Positions 17,421-26,578 of a stretch of 64,000 nucleotides of DNA are shown here, piece after piece. A program made the translations under genes and the position numbers. This stretch comes from Parabacteroides gordonii MS-1 = DSM 23371 (GTDB lineage: Bacteria > Bacteroidota > Bacteroidia > Bacteroidales > Tannerellaceae). Numbering within the stretch: position 1 is the stretch's first letter; each line of letters begins with the position of its first letter. The stretch lies in NCBI RefSeq assembly GCF_000969825.1, contig NZ_KQ033920.1, positions 561,114-625,113 on the forward strand, read 5' to 3'. The notes under the pieces were generated by a model. The model did no database searches, was not told the origin of the DNA, and saw only the letters and a list, made by a program, of their open reading frames with translations.

Positions 17421-17655
17421 CTTCCGAGACTTCGGAAAGCAGGGAAAACGTTTAAAGTTGGCTCTCGAAGTCTCGGAAGCTAACTTTAAATGGTGAAAGT
17501 TCGTTTCCGAATTTCCGGAAAGCCGTTTAAACGTTTAAAGTTTATTTCCGCAAACCCGGAAGTCGGTTTACACCATTAAAAAATGCCTTCCGGAAATCCG
17601 GAAAGCATTTTTAAACGTTTGATTGGAGTTTCCGGATTTCCGGAAAGATTTTTTT
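17421..17655. repeat. Array of six imperfect palindromes (TTCCGN4-6CGGAA type) between convergent genes
   Basis: Six units of about 18 bp sit at 17421-17439, 17462-17480, 17504-17521, 17545-17562, 17586-17604 and 17629-17646. Each has TTCCG-like and CGGAA-like arms around a short loop, for example TTTCCGGATTTCCGGAAA. Between them lie AAACGTTT palindromes (17446-17453, 17529-17536, 17613-17620). Units 1 and 2 are also inverted relative to each other over 14 nt (17421-17434 with 17466-17479). Unit 5 is nested in a 13-bp-arm hairpin (17581-17610). The array fills nearly the whole 239-bp gap. Its function is unknown; at least the last unit can act as a terminator. Confidence 0.75.
17629..17655 (+). 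terminator. Terminator of the GH51 gene
   Basis: The last palindrome of the array, TTTCCGGATTTCCGGAAA at 17629-17646, is followed by seven T at 17649-17655. This is a classic intrinsic terminator for plus-strand transcription, overlapping the stop codon of the convergent hexosaminidase. Confidence 0.65.
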
Positions 17656-20002
17656 AATGAACTAACATTTCCGGAGTAATGCGAGTGAATTTCTCAGCAC
17701 CCTCTTTGCGTAGTTTTACACTACCGTCGTTCCAGTTGGAAGGCCATCCGCCGATGATATGTCCGAGGAATACCACTTTGATCTCGTGCAGGCCGGCAGC
17801 CAGAGCAACAGATGTGTCGTGACGTGAGAAACGTTTCACTTCACCGCCATTGTTGATAAGCAGTTTACCGTCGATCCAAACTTCTTCGTTGTCAGAAGAG
17901 ATATAGTAAACGCCATCTTCTGGGATATTTACGTAACCGGTCGCAACGGCAGCATACTGTTTAACACCTCTCATGGATTCGGGAGCAGGTACCTGGTTGG
18001 TCAGCTGGCGCAGATCTTTTATTGCCAACTTCTTCCATTCTTTCACGTCAGCCAATTTGGATGATTCAAGGAAGATGCCGTCGGTTACCTGCATTTCCAG
18101 ACCCGGAGTTGTCTTGGCTACTTCTTTAGCCGGAGCCAATGCCTGTTTTTCTACAGTGATCGTACGAGTCTTGCTCATTTTACCGGAAGGTAGTACGGAA
18201 CGGATCTTCAATACGCCAGATTCAGTGAACTCGATAGGAGCGGAATAAACAGTCGATTCGGCAGTAGGTTCTGTTCCGTCGATTGTATATACAACCTTAA
18301 CCGGGCGAGTTGTCTTGAAGGCAAGAGAAGCCTTGTCGGTAAATGCAACGAGGTTGGTTGAGCCGTTCGGCTGTTCTGGCTGCGGGATGTAGTAGTTGAT
18401 ATTGTGTGCATCCAAACGAACCAGCGCATTATCCAGTCTGCGTTCGAAATCCTTGTAGTCTTTGCGTGTCAGCGGGCTCCAGCCTATTTCAGCTACGGCC
18501 AGGGCACGAGGATACATACGGTATTCCATCAAGTCGGTGTTGTACATGTACTCAGACCAGTTGTTGCACTGAACACCCAGAATATGCTGGGCTTTGCCTG
18601 TTGCAACCAATGTGTCGGGGATCGGATTATAGCTGTACACTTTTTCGATCGTAGCATATCCGCCGATAGTTACCGGTTCAATCTTAGAGTCTCCCTGGTA
18701 TTGGTCAAGATACATACCACCGCTTCCCGGAGTCATAATCACATCGTGATCCATGTTAGCTGCGGCGATACCACCGGCTTCACCACGCCATGACATAACA
18801 GTTGCAGACGGTGCCAGACCTCCTTCAAGTATCTCGTCCCAACCGATGATCTTCTTTCCATATTTACCGGAAAGATATTTTTCCATGCGCTGTACGAAGT
18901 AGCTTTGCAGGCGTTCTTCCGCACTGTGCTGTTTGTCACCCTTCAAGCCTTCTTCTTTGATGCGTTTCTGGCAAAGCGGGCATTGTTTCCAACTGATCTT
19001 CGGACATTCGTCACCTCCGATGTGGAAGTATTCGCTGGGGAACAACGGAGCGATTTCGTCGATCACATCTTCCAGGAACTTGAATGTTTCCTCTTTACCG
19101 GCACACATGACGATGTCTTCAACGCCCCAGATGATACGCGGAGTACTTTGTTCGCCTTTACAAGACAATTCAGGATAACCGGCGATAGCGGCCATTTCGT
19201 GTCCCGGGAGTTCCAGTTCGGGAATAACCGTTACGAAGCGGTCGGCTGCATATTTTACAACTTCCTTGATTTCTTCCTGAGTATAGAAGCCACCGTATTC
19301 GGTACCTTCGCCTTCGATGCGTTTAGCACCTACTTCAGTCAGCTTCGGATATTTCTTGATTTCGATACGCCAGCCCTGGTCGTCTGTTAAGTGCCAGTGC
19401 ATACGGTTGATCTTGAACAGCGACAGTACGTCGATTTGTTTCTTTACGTTTTCTACCGGGATGAAATGACGGCACGGATCAAGCATGAATCCGCGGTAGC
19501 CGAAACGCGGTTCGTCTTTTACAGAAACACACGGAGCAGTCCATGCGATTCCACTGACAACCACCGGGCTTTCGACTTCAGCAGGCAATAACTGCATGAA
19601 TGTTTGCATACCATAGAATAAACCTTGTGGAGTTTTAGCCTTTACAGTTGCTCCGTTGGCCGTTACGTCGAGTGTATACCCTTCGTTGTTTACGTCCAGC
19701 GATTCGTCGATAATCAATGAAATACCGTTAGATACTTCTTTATCGCCGACCGTTACCTGATAACCTGTTGCCAGGTTCAGTTTGGAAGCGAAAAATTCAG
19801 CTACTGTCTTAGCCTCCGGAGTGGAAGCCTGGAAAGCCATGTTTTTGCCAACTTTAAAGACTCCTTCGTTCTGAGTCAGACTAACAGGTACAGGAATTAC
19901 ATTGATACCTTGGTTGTAAGGCATCTGTTTTGTAGGCCCTTCGCTGCATGACGCAAGGATACATAGTGCTGCGCCTGCACACATTGAAACGAGCTTCTTC
20001 AT
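17654..20002 (-). CDS. GH20 beta-N-acetylhexosaminidase, lipoprotein with PA14 domain
   Basis: 782 residues. The signal peptide ends CILASC (lipobox Cys19). A GH20b domain (about 33-160) precedes the GH20 barrel: GYRGFMLDPCRHF at 168-180, MHWHLTDDQGW at 201-211, and the catalytic pair Asp331-Glu332 in HIGGDECPK. After the barrel come a chitobiase C-terminal/Fn3-like domain (VYTIDGTEPTAES) and a PA14 domain (YISSDNEEVWIDGKLL, then RHDTSVALAAGLHEIKV) that may bind sugar. It is predicted to cleave terminal GlcNAc or GalNAc from host or diet glycans in the periplasm or at the surface by substrate-assisted catalysis. Single gene, divergent spacing from glyA 180 bp. Confidence 0.92.
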   Translation of the reverse strand: MKKLVSMCAGAALCILASCSEGPTKQMPYNQGINVIPVPVSLTQNEGVFKVGKNMAFQASTPEAKTVAEFFASKLNLATGYQVTVGDKEVSNGISLIIDESLDVNNEGYTLDVTANGATVKAKTPQGLFYGMQTFMQLLPAEVESPVVVSGIAWTAPCVSVKDEPRFGYRGFMLDPCRHFIPVENVKKQIDVLSLFKINRMHWHLTDDQGWRIEIKKYPKLTEVGAKRIEGEGTEYGGFYTQEEIKEVVKYAADRFVTVIPELELPGHEMAAIAGYPELSCKGEQSTPRIIWGVEDIVMCAGKEETFKFLEDVIDEIAPLFPSEYFHIGGDECPKISWKQCPLCQKRIKEEGLKGDKQHSAEERLQSYFVQRMEKYLSGKYGKKIIGWDEILEGGLAPSATVMSWRGEAGGIAAANMDHDVIMTPGSGGMYLDQYQGDSKIEPVTIGGYATIEKVYSYNPIPDTLVATGKAQHILGVQCNNWSEYMYNTDLMEYRMYPRALAVAEIGWSPLTRKDYKDFERRLDNALVRLDAHNINYYIPQPEQPNGSTNLVAFTDKASLAFKTTRPVKVVYTIDGTEPTAESTVYSAPIEFTESGVLKIRSVLPSGKMSKTRTITVEKQALAPAKEVAKTTPGLEMQVTDGIFLESSKLADVKEWKKLAIKDLRQLTNQVPAPESMRGVKQYAAVATGYVNIPEDGVYYISSDNEEVWIDGKLLINNGGEVKRFSRHDTSVALAAGLHEIKVVFLGHIIGGWPSNWNDGSVKLRKEGAEKFTRITPEMLVH

Positions 20003-20046
20003 GTTTTAAAGAATAAGTTTATAGATAATTGTGAATTTTGTTTTTC

Positions 20047-20168
20047 GTAGGGGCGGCCCTAGCGGTCGTCCCGGTATTTATGCCGGTTAAACAGATATTT
20101 TTGCCGCTTATACGGTTATTTATATACTATATATAATAATGTATAGGGCGGCAGTCGATAGCCGCCCT
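20047..20168. repeat. Two REP-like GGGCGGC hairpins in the hexB-glyA gap
   Basis: One element at 20047-20072 starts GTAGGGGCGGCCC and ends GGTCGTCCC. A second at 20145-20168 has arms AGGGCGGC and GCCGCCCT around an 8-base loop, flanked by TATA and TTATA. A small CCGGTA/TGCCGG stem lies at 20071-20086. They resemble the short GC-rich dispersed palindromes common between Bacteroidales genes. The second lies just after the glyA stop and could end its transcript. The gap holds no gene. Confidence 0.5.
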
Positions 20169-20182
20169 TATACCATGTGTTT

Positions 20183-21463
20183 TTACCATGCGAAGATAGG
20201 ATATTCTTTCATGATGCTGTTTACCTTTTCGCGAACAGCAGTGATCGTTTTATCGCATTCAGGTGCAGAAAGAACTGTGTCGATCAATTCCACGATCTCA
20301 GCCATCAGCGGCTCTTTGGCACCACGGGTAGTGATAGCCGGAGTACCTACGCGGATACCTGAAGTCTGGAAAGCTGAACGGCTGTCGAACGGAACCATGT
20401 TCTTGTTGACGGTGATATCAGCGGCAACCAAAGCTTTTTCAGCCACTTTACCGGTCAGTTCGGGGAATTTCTTACGCAGGTCGATCAACATACTGTGGTT
20501 GTCGGTACCGTCGGAAATGATCTTGTAACCCTTATCGATAAATGCTTTTGCCATAGCAGCGGCATTTGCCTGTACCTGTGCCTGGTATGTTTTGTATTCT
20601 GGTTCCAAAGCTTCGCCGAAAGCAACGGCTTTAGCAGCGATTACATGTTCCAGCGGGCCTCCCTGGATACCCGGGAATACGGCTGAATCGAGCAACTGTG
20701 ACATCTTTTTGATCTCGCCTTTCGGAGTCTTCTTTCCCCACGGGTTTTCGAAATCTTTGCCTAACAGGATGATACCACCGCGCGGGCCACGCAACGTCTT
20801 GTGTGTAGTAGAAGTTACGATATGGGCATATTCCAACGGGTTGTTCAACAAACCGGCAGCGATCAGACCGGCCGGGTGAGCCATATCGATCATCAGCAAA
20901 GCACCTACTTTGTCGGCGATTTCGCGCATACGTTTGTAATCCCATTCACGAGAATAAGCAGATCCACCACCGACGATCAATTTCGGTTTTTCACGCAAGG
21001 CAACTTCTTCCATCTGGTCGTAGTCTACGCGTCCGGTTTCTTCTTTTACGTTATACTCTGTTGCTCTATATAGGATACCTGAACTATTTACTGGAGAACC
21101 ATGAGAAAGGTGGCCGCCATGTGCCAGATTCAAACCGAGGAATGTGTCCCCAGGGTTAAGGACTGCCAGGAATACGGCTGCATTAGCCTGTGCTCCCGAG
21201 TGAGGCTGGACATTTGCCCATTCTGCATTGAAGATTTGTTTCAACCGTTCGATAGCGATAGTTTCGCTCTGGTCGACAACCTCGCAACCACCATAATACC
21301 GCTTGCCGGGATAACCTTCGGCGTATTTGTTGGTCAGGCAGCTTCCCATGGCTTGCATCACCTGGTCGCTCACAAAGTTTTCAGAAGCAATCAGCTCGAT
21401 GCCTTTCAACTGGCGCTGATGTTCTTTCTCAATGATGTCGAAAATGATCTTGTCTTGTTTCAT
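20183..21463 (-). CDS. glyA: Serine hydroxymethyltransferase
   Basis: 426 residues, full length for bacterial SHMT. It converts serine and tetrahydrofolate to glycine and 5,10-methylene-THF in the cytosol, using PLP. Conserved elements are LIASENFVS (24-32), [15 protein letters not shown] (47-61), SGAQANAAV, the PLP pocket DMAHPAGL (193-200), and the Schiff-base lysine K222 in [14 protein letters not shown]. Single gene with its own promoter; no folate or glycine genes adjoin it. A candidate -7 box lies 60 bp upstream. Confidence 0.97.
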   Translation of the reverse strand: MKQDKIIFDIIEKEHQRQLKGIELIASENFVSDQVMQAMGSCLTNKYAEGYPGKRYYGGCEVVDQSETIAIERLKQIFNAEWANVQPHSGAQANAAVFLAVLNPGDTFLGLNLAHGGHLSHGSPVNSSGILYRATEYNVKEETGRVDYDQMEEVALREKPKLIVGGGSAYSREWDYKRMREIADKVGALLMIDMAHPAGLIAAGLLNNPLEYAHIVTSTTHKTLRGPRGGIILLGKDFENPWGKKTPKGEIKKMSQLLDSAVFPGIQGGPLEHVIAAKAVAFGEALEPEYKTYQAQVQANAAAMAKAFIDKGYKIISDGTDNHSMLIDLRKKFPELTGKVAEKALVAADITVNKNMVPFDSRSAFQTSGIRVGTPAITTRGAKEPLMAEIVELIDTVLSAPECDKTITAVREKVNSIMKEYPIFAW

Positions 21464-21522
21464 TACATGTAAAATTGGTTATTGCAATGAGTTCCCTGCT
21501 TATTAATGTGAGGGAATCGTCG

Positions 21523-21530
21523 CAAATTTA
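21523..21530 (-). promoter_or_regulatory. -7 box of glyA
   Basis: The plus-strand CAAATTTA is TAAATTTG on the minus strand, matching TAnnTTTG, 60 bp upstream of the glyA ATG. No -33 box is evident. Confidence 0.4.
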
Positions 21531-21609
21531 CGATAAAATTCTGTATATATAGCCTAATTGTTATCAAAATATAAATAGAGAACCGGGAGAAAAGGAACGT
21601 TTTTGTATG

Positions 21610-21617
21610 TATCTTTG
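21610..21617 (+). promoter_or_regulatory. -7 box of the methyltransferase at 21669
   Basis: TATCTTTG, a perfect match to TAnnTTTG, 51 bp upstream of the ATG. It is also 80 bp from the divergent glyA box, so the two genes share one promoter region. Confidence 0.45.
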
Positions 21618-21668
21618 CCGTTCTCCGGATTTAGGGGTAATTTCCGGTTAAATCAATGAAATTAAGTT

Positions 21669-22403
21669 ATGAAAGAGAATAAATACGATGATGAGAAATT
21701 CTTCAGCCAATATAGCCGGATGTCGCGTTCGGTGGACGGGCTGAAAGGAGCAGGTGAATGGCATGTGTTGAAGACCATGCTGCCTGATTTTAAAGGAAAG
21801 AGAGTGCTCGACCTCGGCTGCGGATTCGGCTGGCATTGCGTGTATGCGGTAGAGCAGGGGGCTGCATCGGCATTGGGGATCGATCTTTCGGAAAAGATGT
21901 TGGAAGAGGCACGCAAAAAAAATTCTTCTCCAAAGATAGCATACAGATGTATAGCCATAGAAGATTTTGAGTACGAGCCGGATACTTTCGATGTCGTGAT
22001 CAGCTCGCTGACATTCCACTACCTGGAATCTTTCGAGACCGTTTGCCGGAACGTTCACCGCTGCCTGAGCAAAGGCGGCTCTTTTGTCTTTTCCGTTGAG
22101 CACCCGGTCTTTACGGCCTACGGCACGCAGGATTGGTATTACGAGGCTGACGGACAGGCTATCCACTGGCCGGTAGACCGTTATTTCACCGAAGGCAAGC
22201 GCAACGCCATTTTCCTGGGTGAAGAAGTAGTGAAGTATCACAAGACACTGACTACCTATGTGAACGGCTTAATCCGGGCAGGCTTCGAGATCACCGGGCT
22301 GATAGAGCCGGAACCCGACCCTGCTTTGCTCGACACCATCCCCGGTATGCGGGATGAATTGCGCAGGCCGATGATGCTGCTTGTTTCTGCTGTGAAGAAA
22401 TAA
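21669..22403 (+). CDS. Class I SAM-dependent methyltransferase
   Basis: 244 residues, cytoplasmic. Motif I is RVLDLGCGFGWH at 45-56, and the acidic ribose-binding loop is GIDLSEKML at 70-78. The motif II/III area includes FDVVISSLTFHYLE, and SFVFSVEHPVFTAYG follows, typical of the Methyltransf_11/25 UbiE-like group of small-molecule methyltransferases. The substrate is unknown and the neighbours (glyA, a DUF4272 gene) give no pathway. It ends at a very long hairpin that separates it from the convergent DUF4272 gene. Confidence 0.85.
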   Translation: MKENKYDDEKFFSQYSRMSRSVDGLKGAGEWHVLKTMLPDFKGKRVLDLGCGFGWHCVYAVEQGAASALGIDLSEKMLEEARKKNSSPKIAYRCIAIEDFEYEPDTFDVVISSLTFHYLESFETVCRNVHRCLSKGGSFVFSVEHPVFTAYGTQDWYYEADGQAIHWPVDRYFTEGKRNAIFLGEEVVKYHKTLTTYVNGLIRAGFEITGLIEPEPDPALLDTIPGMRDELRRPMMLLVSAVKK

Positions 22404-22447
22404 TATAAATGGTGATACCGATCAAGCTTCGGATAGTAGTTTTAATA

Positions 22448-22513
22448 TTGTGCCATGCCTGTTGCACAAATGTGCACTAGTAGCCGCACTTTTGTGCAAC
22501 AGGCATGGCACAA
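22448..22513. terminator. 28-bp-arm hairpin between convergent genes
   Basis: The arms at 22448-22475 and 22486-22513 are reverse complements with one mismatch in 28, around the 10-base loop ACTAGTAGCC. The left arm begins TTGTGCCATGCC and the right arm ends GGCATGGCACAA. An AAAAA tract follows on the plus strand, giving U-rich ends for minus-strand readers. It lies midway between the methyltransferase and DUF4272 stops, so it probably works as a bidirectional terminator. The near-perfect stem is unusually long. Confidence 0.7.
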
Positions 22514-22553
22514 AAATGGGACTACCGGTACACACTTGAAAATGACTATCGGT

Positions 22554-23750
22554 TTACGTATTCGGATGGATGTTGTCCCAGTCTTCACCGCCGTTCGCCC
22601 CGACGATCCAGTTGAAAGCATAATGGCGTTCGCCCACGACCCCGCTTTCGAGTCCGCCCGGTACTTCTTTTTTATGGATACGCGCATCCACGCAAGCCCA
22701 GTCGTAACGGAACGTCAGGTCTGCCACATCCAGTATTTCTTTTGCCGGACGCGAATAGCCTTTGCCTAAGAGGTCTTTCAGCCCTTTATGCTGCCAGAAG
22801 ATGGCGGCGAGGATGGGGACGTCGATAATCTCGGAAGGATAGGATAGGTCGTCGACTACTCCGGCGGCCCATAGTAATACGCCGCAACATTCGTAACGCC
22901 ATACGAACTGGATGCAGGTTTGTTTTTCCGGTTCCGGATCGTTGATGTAGGCAGCCTCTTTTTCCGTGAGGTGTGCTTTTACGCCGTACAGGTCGTCCAT
23001 CTTATTAAAGTAGAAGAGGGCTTTCTCGCGGTCGGAATCTTCCGAGAGTATGACTTCCGAATAGACGGCGACGGCGAACAGGGCGGCGGCACGCTCGACC
23101 ATCTCCTCACGGTTTTTCAGGTGGACTTCGCTTTCCAAGGCTTCGCAACGCAAGTGTTCTAGGTAAGGGATATTTTTTGCTTCGAGCTGCACGATGGAGC
23201 GCAGGCGGCGTTCCACGTCGGCGGATGCTTCTGTATGGCGGTTCCTGTCCAGATAATCATTATTGGCAATGGGGATGAATTCCGTCAGCTCACTCTCGCC
23301 CGTGATGGAGAACAGGAGCTTGCCCTCTCTGGTGTATATCTGCATGCTGGGGTAGAGCAGGAAGCCGTTTACATCGTTTGCGATGGCGAAAAGGCGGTTG
23401 ATGATGTAGTTGGTACGGTCTTCGTTTTCGTCTATTTCGAAGGTGATGCCGGTCACGCAGTTGAAGAGGCGGATTTGTTTCAGGACGCTCTCTTTCAGTT
23501 CCGCCAGCGGTGTTTCTGCGGAAGAGAAGTAGTTGGCCATACCGGCTGTGTGAGAGGCGATAAAGTCAGGCTTGTTCTGCTGGTGGCTGATGTTGAAGGT
23601 GATGGACGAGTCGTCTGCGAGCCAGAGGGCGATGTTCCCGTTTTCGGATGTGATCTCTTGGGTCATTTCCTTGAAACGATCCCGGACAGCTGCTTCGATG
23701 CGGCTCGGATTACCGATGACCGTATATAGCGTGATGTTTGCTTTTTCCAT
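22554..23750 (-). CDS. DUF4272 domain-containing protein
   Basis: 398 residues, soluble, no signal peptide. The C-terminal half, from about 180 (RRLRSIVQLEAKNIPYLEHL), fits DUF4272. A conserved W-x-YE helix (FVWRYECCGVLLWAAGVV), DVADLTFRYDWACVDARIH, and the closing GVVGERHYAFNWIVG with EDWDN are recognisable. The N-terminal half (about 1-175) carries beta-rich sequence with no family I recognise. The biochemical role of DUF4272 is not known to me. It is divergent from a helicase gene 137 bp away, with promoter boxes facing both ways. GC content appears higher than in the capsule operon. Confidence 0.75.
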   Translation of the reverse strand: MEKANITLYTVIGNPSRIEAAVRDRFKEMTQEITSENGNIALWLADDSSITFNISHQQNKPDFIASHTAGMANYFSSAETPLAELKESVLKQIRLFNCVTGITFEIDENEDRTNYIINRLFAIANDVNGFLLYPSMQIYTREGKLLFSITGESELTEFIPIANNDYLDRNRHTEASADVERRLRSIVQLEAKNIPYLEHLRCEALESEVHLKNREEMVERAAALFAVAVYSEVILSEDSDREKALFYFNKMDDLYGVKAHLTEKEAAYINDPEPEKQTCIQFVWRYECCGVLLWAAGVVDDLSYPSEIIDVPILAAIFWQHKGLKDLLGKGYSRPAKEILDVADLTFRYDWACVDARIHKKEVPGGLESGVVGERHYAFNWIVGANGGEDWDNIHPNT

Positions 23751-23798
23751 ATTATTGTTTTTTATATCCTGTTTTCACGGGATGATTATTGAATCGGA

Positions 23799-23806
23799 CA
23801 AAAATA
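23799..23806 (-). promoter_or_regulatory. -7 box of the DUF4272 gene
   Basis: The plus-strand CAAAAATA is TATTTTTG on the minus strand, matching TAnnTTTG, 49 bp upstream of the ATG. The helicase box lies 42 bp further, facing the other way. Confidence 0.4.
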
Positions 23807-23821
23807 AGAAAATAAAGGTAG

Positions 23822-23856
23822 TTTGTCGGTTCATACGGATGAAAAGTTTATCTTTG
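23822..23856 (+). promoter_or_regulatory. Promoter of the SF2 helicase gene
   Basis: TTTG at 23822-23825 and TATCTTTG at 23849-23856 match the Bacteroidota -33 and -7 boxes with a 23-bp gap, slightly long. The start codon is 31 bp downstream of the -7 box. Confidence 0.5.
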
Positions 23857-23887
23857 GCTCCCGGTTGATGATAAACAGTCTCTCTAT

Positions 23888-26563
23888 ATGAAAACTTTCC
23901 CCGGGGGAATAGCATTTAAGTACACCTGGCGCAATTATCAGCAGCGCGTGTTATCTGAACTCGACAGTTATCTGGATGACGGGGCTCTCCATGTAGTGGC
24001 TCCTCCCGGTTCGGGAAAGACCGTACTCGGCCTGCAGGTAATGCTGAAACTGAATAAACCCGCCCTGATCATTGCCCCGACGATAGCCGTGCGGAACCAG
24101 TGGGTGGATCGCTTCTGTGAACTGTTCCTGCAAACGGATCAGGTGCCCGAATGGATCTCGTACGATATACACCGTCCGGCTTTTGTCACGGTGAGCACTT
24201 ACCAGGGGCTGCATGCCGCTTGCAATGACCTGAAAGGGAAACATTCGGGAGATGCGAACCTGGCGGAGATCGTCCGGCTGCTCAAGGAGCAGAACGTGCA
24301 GACTTTCATTGCAGACGAAGCGCATCACCTCAAAAACGAGTGGTGGAACACGCTTACGAAGTTGAAGGCAGCTTTGTCACCGACCCTTGTCGGCCTGACA
24401 GCTACACCGCCCTACGATGTGACGGGGGCCGAGTGGGAGCGTTATATCGACCTGAACGGCCCGATCGATGCGGAGATTACCGTCCCGGAGTTGGTGCGCG
24501 AAGGGGATTTGTGCCCGCATCAGGATTATATTTATTACTCGCAGCTTTCGCCGGAAGAATATCAGGTGATTTGCGAGTACCGCGAGAACATAGATCGTCT
24601 TTTTACGGATATACAGAAGGATGAAGAGTTGATCGCCGCCCTGGAGTCGTTGCCGGCCTGGACTGATCCTGAAGGGAATATCGAATGGATTTACAGTAAT
24701 ATGGCATCGTATTCTTCCTTATTGATCTTTTTCCATTCATTGGGGCACAACATCCCTGCGTGCCATTATAAAGTGCTGAATGAGAAGAAGCCGGATTTCC
24801 CTCCGTTCGATTATGAATGGGCGGAAACCTTACTCGATTTTTATCTGAACAAAGGGCATGATCTATTCCCCGCCTTTGCCGGACATCAGGAGCAGTTAAA
24901 GAATAAGCTGGTCTATCACGGTGCGACGGATAAGAGCCAGATTTCTTTCCGTTACAACGCTAAGATAACAAAGACATTATCGACCTGCCTGGAAAAGCTG
25001 AACAGTATACGTGATATTGTCCGTTTCGAATATGAGCAGTTGGGTAGCGACCTTCGCCTGGTAGTCCTGACCGATTATATCCGCAAGGAATTTCTTGCCA
25101 ATACTCCCGTGAACGATATGAAGTTGAGCAAATTCGGTGTGATGCCTGTTTTCGAAAAGCTCCGCCGCGAGAATAAGCTGGATATGCGTATCGGGGTGCT
25201 GACCGGGGCGATCGTGATAATCCCGGCTGTTGCGTTGCCTGAATTGGAGCAATTGGCCAGCAAACGCGGAATAGAGAATATCTCCTGCTCCCCGTTGCCT
25301 TACGATAACGCTTATCTCCAGATTTCGCTGACGGAAGGGATTAAGAACGAGGTCGTGAAGATTGTCACCGACCTGTTCCAGCAAGGCGGCATCGAAGTAT
25401 TGGTCGGCACAAAATCGCTCCTGGGCGAGGGTTGGGATGCTCCGGCATTGAATTCGCTTATATTGGCCAGCTTTGTCGGCTCCTTTGTCCTGTCCAACCA
25501 GATGCGCGGCCGGGCTATCCGTGTCCAGAAAGGGAATGAGCAGAAGACGGGTAACATCTGGCACCTCGTATCCATCGACACGACAACGTTGGACGGGGGC
25601 AATGACGTCGATATGTTGAAAAGGCGCTTCCGCAGCTTCTCCGGTATTTCTTGTCGGGAAGGCGGTGGGATAGAGAACGGACTGGATCGTATTCATATCC
25701 CCTGCGACATCACGAACCGGGAAACAATCGACCGGCTCAATGCGGAAACGCTTCAACGGGCTGCCTGCCGCAACGAGCTGAAACACCGCTGGCAGTCCGC
25801 TTTGGAGCAGGGAACGAGATTGGTGGAAGAGATACGTCTGCCGCCGGAGACTGTTTATCAGCGTACTGCCAGGCAGAAGGAGGTTTGCCTGCATCGTACG
25901 ATCGGTTGCCTGTTTGCCGATTTGTTTTTCGGCGTATTGTCATTTGCGGGTGATACGATTGTCGACTTTTTCCGCTCGGCGCGTGGGCTGAGCTCTTCCA
26001 GGGATATCAAGCTCTGGCTATTATTGGTCGGGATCAGCGGCCTGTTATATTTCGGCCGGCAGACCTTGCATGCCTTCAGCATGTATATCCGTTACCGGGA
26101 CATCTCCAAAGACATCCGGCGGATAGGGGAGGCGTTGCTTCGATCCCTGCATAAAGCCGGCATGATCCGGACGCCGATGCAGGAGCTTTCGGTTAAGGCT
26201 TCCACCGGGACAACGGGCGTTCATTGCTACCTGGAAGGTGGTTCGCGCTATGAGCAGTCGTTGTTTACGGATTCGTTGCATGAGATTGTCTCGCCTGTCG
26301 ATAATCCCCGCTACCTGATACTGCGGAAAAGCCGGTTTTTGTTTTTCTATCCGCAAATAGATTATCATGCCGTCCCTGAAATCTTAGGCCGGAAGAAGGA
26401 ACTGGCCGTCTCCTTCTTCCAGTTATGGCGGAAGTACGTCGGCAATTGCGAACTGGTCTATACCCGGATAGCCGGAGGACGGCGGACTCTTTTACAAGCC
26501 CGTGTCCGTTCGCTTGCCGCACGTTTGTCAGAAGAGGTGGAGCACCTGAATAAATGGAGGTGA
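23888..26563 (+). CDS. Superfamily 2 DEAD/DEAH helicase with C-terminal hydrophobic segments
   Basis: 891 residues. The motor has YQQ near 17-20, Walker A APPGSGKT at 38-45, DEAH at 143-146, and TATPP at 171-175. The second RecA domain has LVGTKSLLGEGWDAP near 510 and motif VI QMRGRAIRVQKG. Between the RecA domains lies an insertion of about 250 residues. After the motor come two hydrophobic stretches, about 672-695 and 706-725, then a basic soluble tail of 165 residues. The combination suggests a membrane-associated helicase, but the segments are short and could be buried. It has no partner nuclease. It converges on msrAB (15 bp between stops). Confidence 0.85.
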   Translation: MKTFPGGIAFKYTWRNYQQRVLSELDSYLDDGALHVVAPPGSGKTVLGLQVMLKLNKPALIIAPTIAVRNQWVDRFCELFLQTDQVPEWISYDIHRPAFVTVSTYQGLHAACNDLKGKHSGDANLAEIVRLLKEQNVQTFIADEAHHLKNEWWNTLTKLKAALSPTLVGLTATPPYDVTGAEWERYIDLNGPIDAEITVPELVREGDLCPHQDYIYYSQLSPEEYQVICEYRENIDRLFTDIQKDEELIAALESLPAWTDPEGNIEWIYSNMASYSSLLIFFHSLGHNIPACHYKVLNEKKPDFPPFDYEWAETLLDFYLNKGHDLFPAFAGHQEQLKNKLVYHGATDKSQISFRYNAKITKTLSTCLEKLNSIRDIVRFEYEQLGSDLRLVVLTDYIRKEFLANTPVNDMKLSKFGVMPVFEKLRRENKLDMRIGVLTGAIVIIPAVALPELEQLASKRGIENISCSPLPYDNAYLQISLTEGIKNEVVKIVTDLFQQGGIEVLVGTKSLLGEGWDAPALNSLILASFVGSFVLSNQMRGRAIRVQKGNEQKTGNIWHLVSIDTTTLDGGNDVDMLKRRFRSFSGISCREGGGIENGLDRIHIPCDITNRETIDRLNAETLQRAACRNELKHRWQSALEQGTRLVEEIRLPPETVYQRTARQKEVCLHRTIGCLFADLFFGVLSFAGDTIVDFFRSARGLSSSRDIKLWLLLVGISGLLYFGRQTLHAFSMYIRYRDISKDIRRIGEALLRSLHKAGMIRTPMQELSVKASTGTTGVHCYLEGGSRYEQSLFTDSLHEIVSPVDNPRYLILRKSRFLFFYPQIDYHAVPEILGRKKELAVSFFQLWRKYVGNCELVYTRIAGGRRTLLQARVRSLAARLSEEVEHLNKWR

Positions 26564-26578
26564 AAGCTGCAAATAGAA

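Noticed and set aside
17421-17655. Possible CRISPR array between the GH51 and GH20 genes
   Set aside because: The repeats are imperfect palindromes of variable spacing, with neither constant repeats nor unique 30-40 bp spacers, and no cas genes are present.
24977-25894. 305-codon minus-strand frame opposite the helicase gene
   Set aside because: It runs opposite conserved helicase motifs and reflects the codon bias of the real gene.
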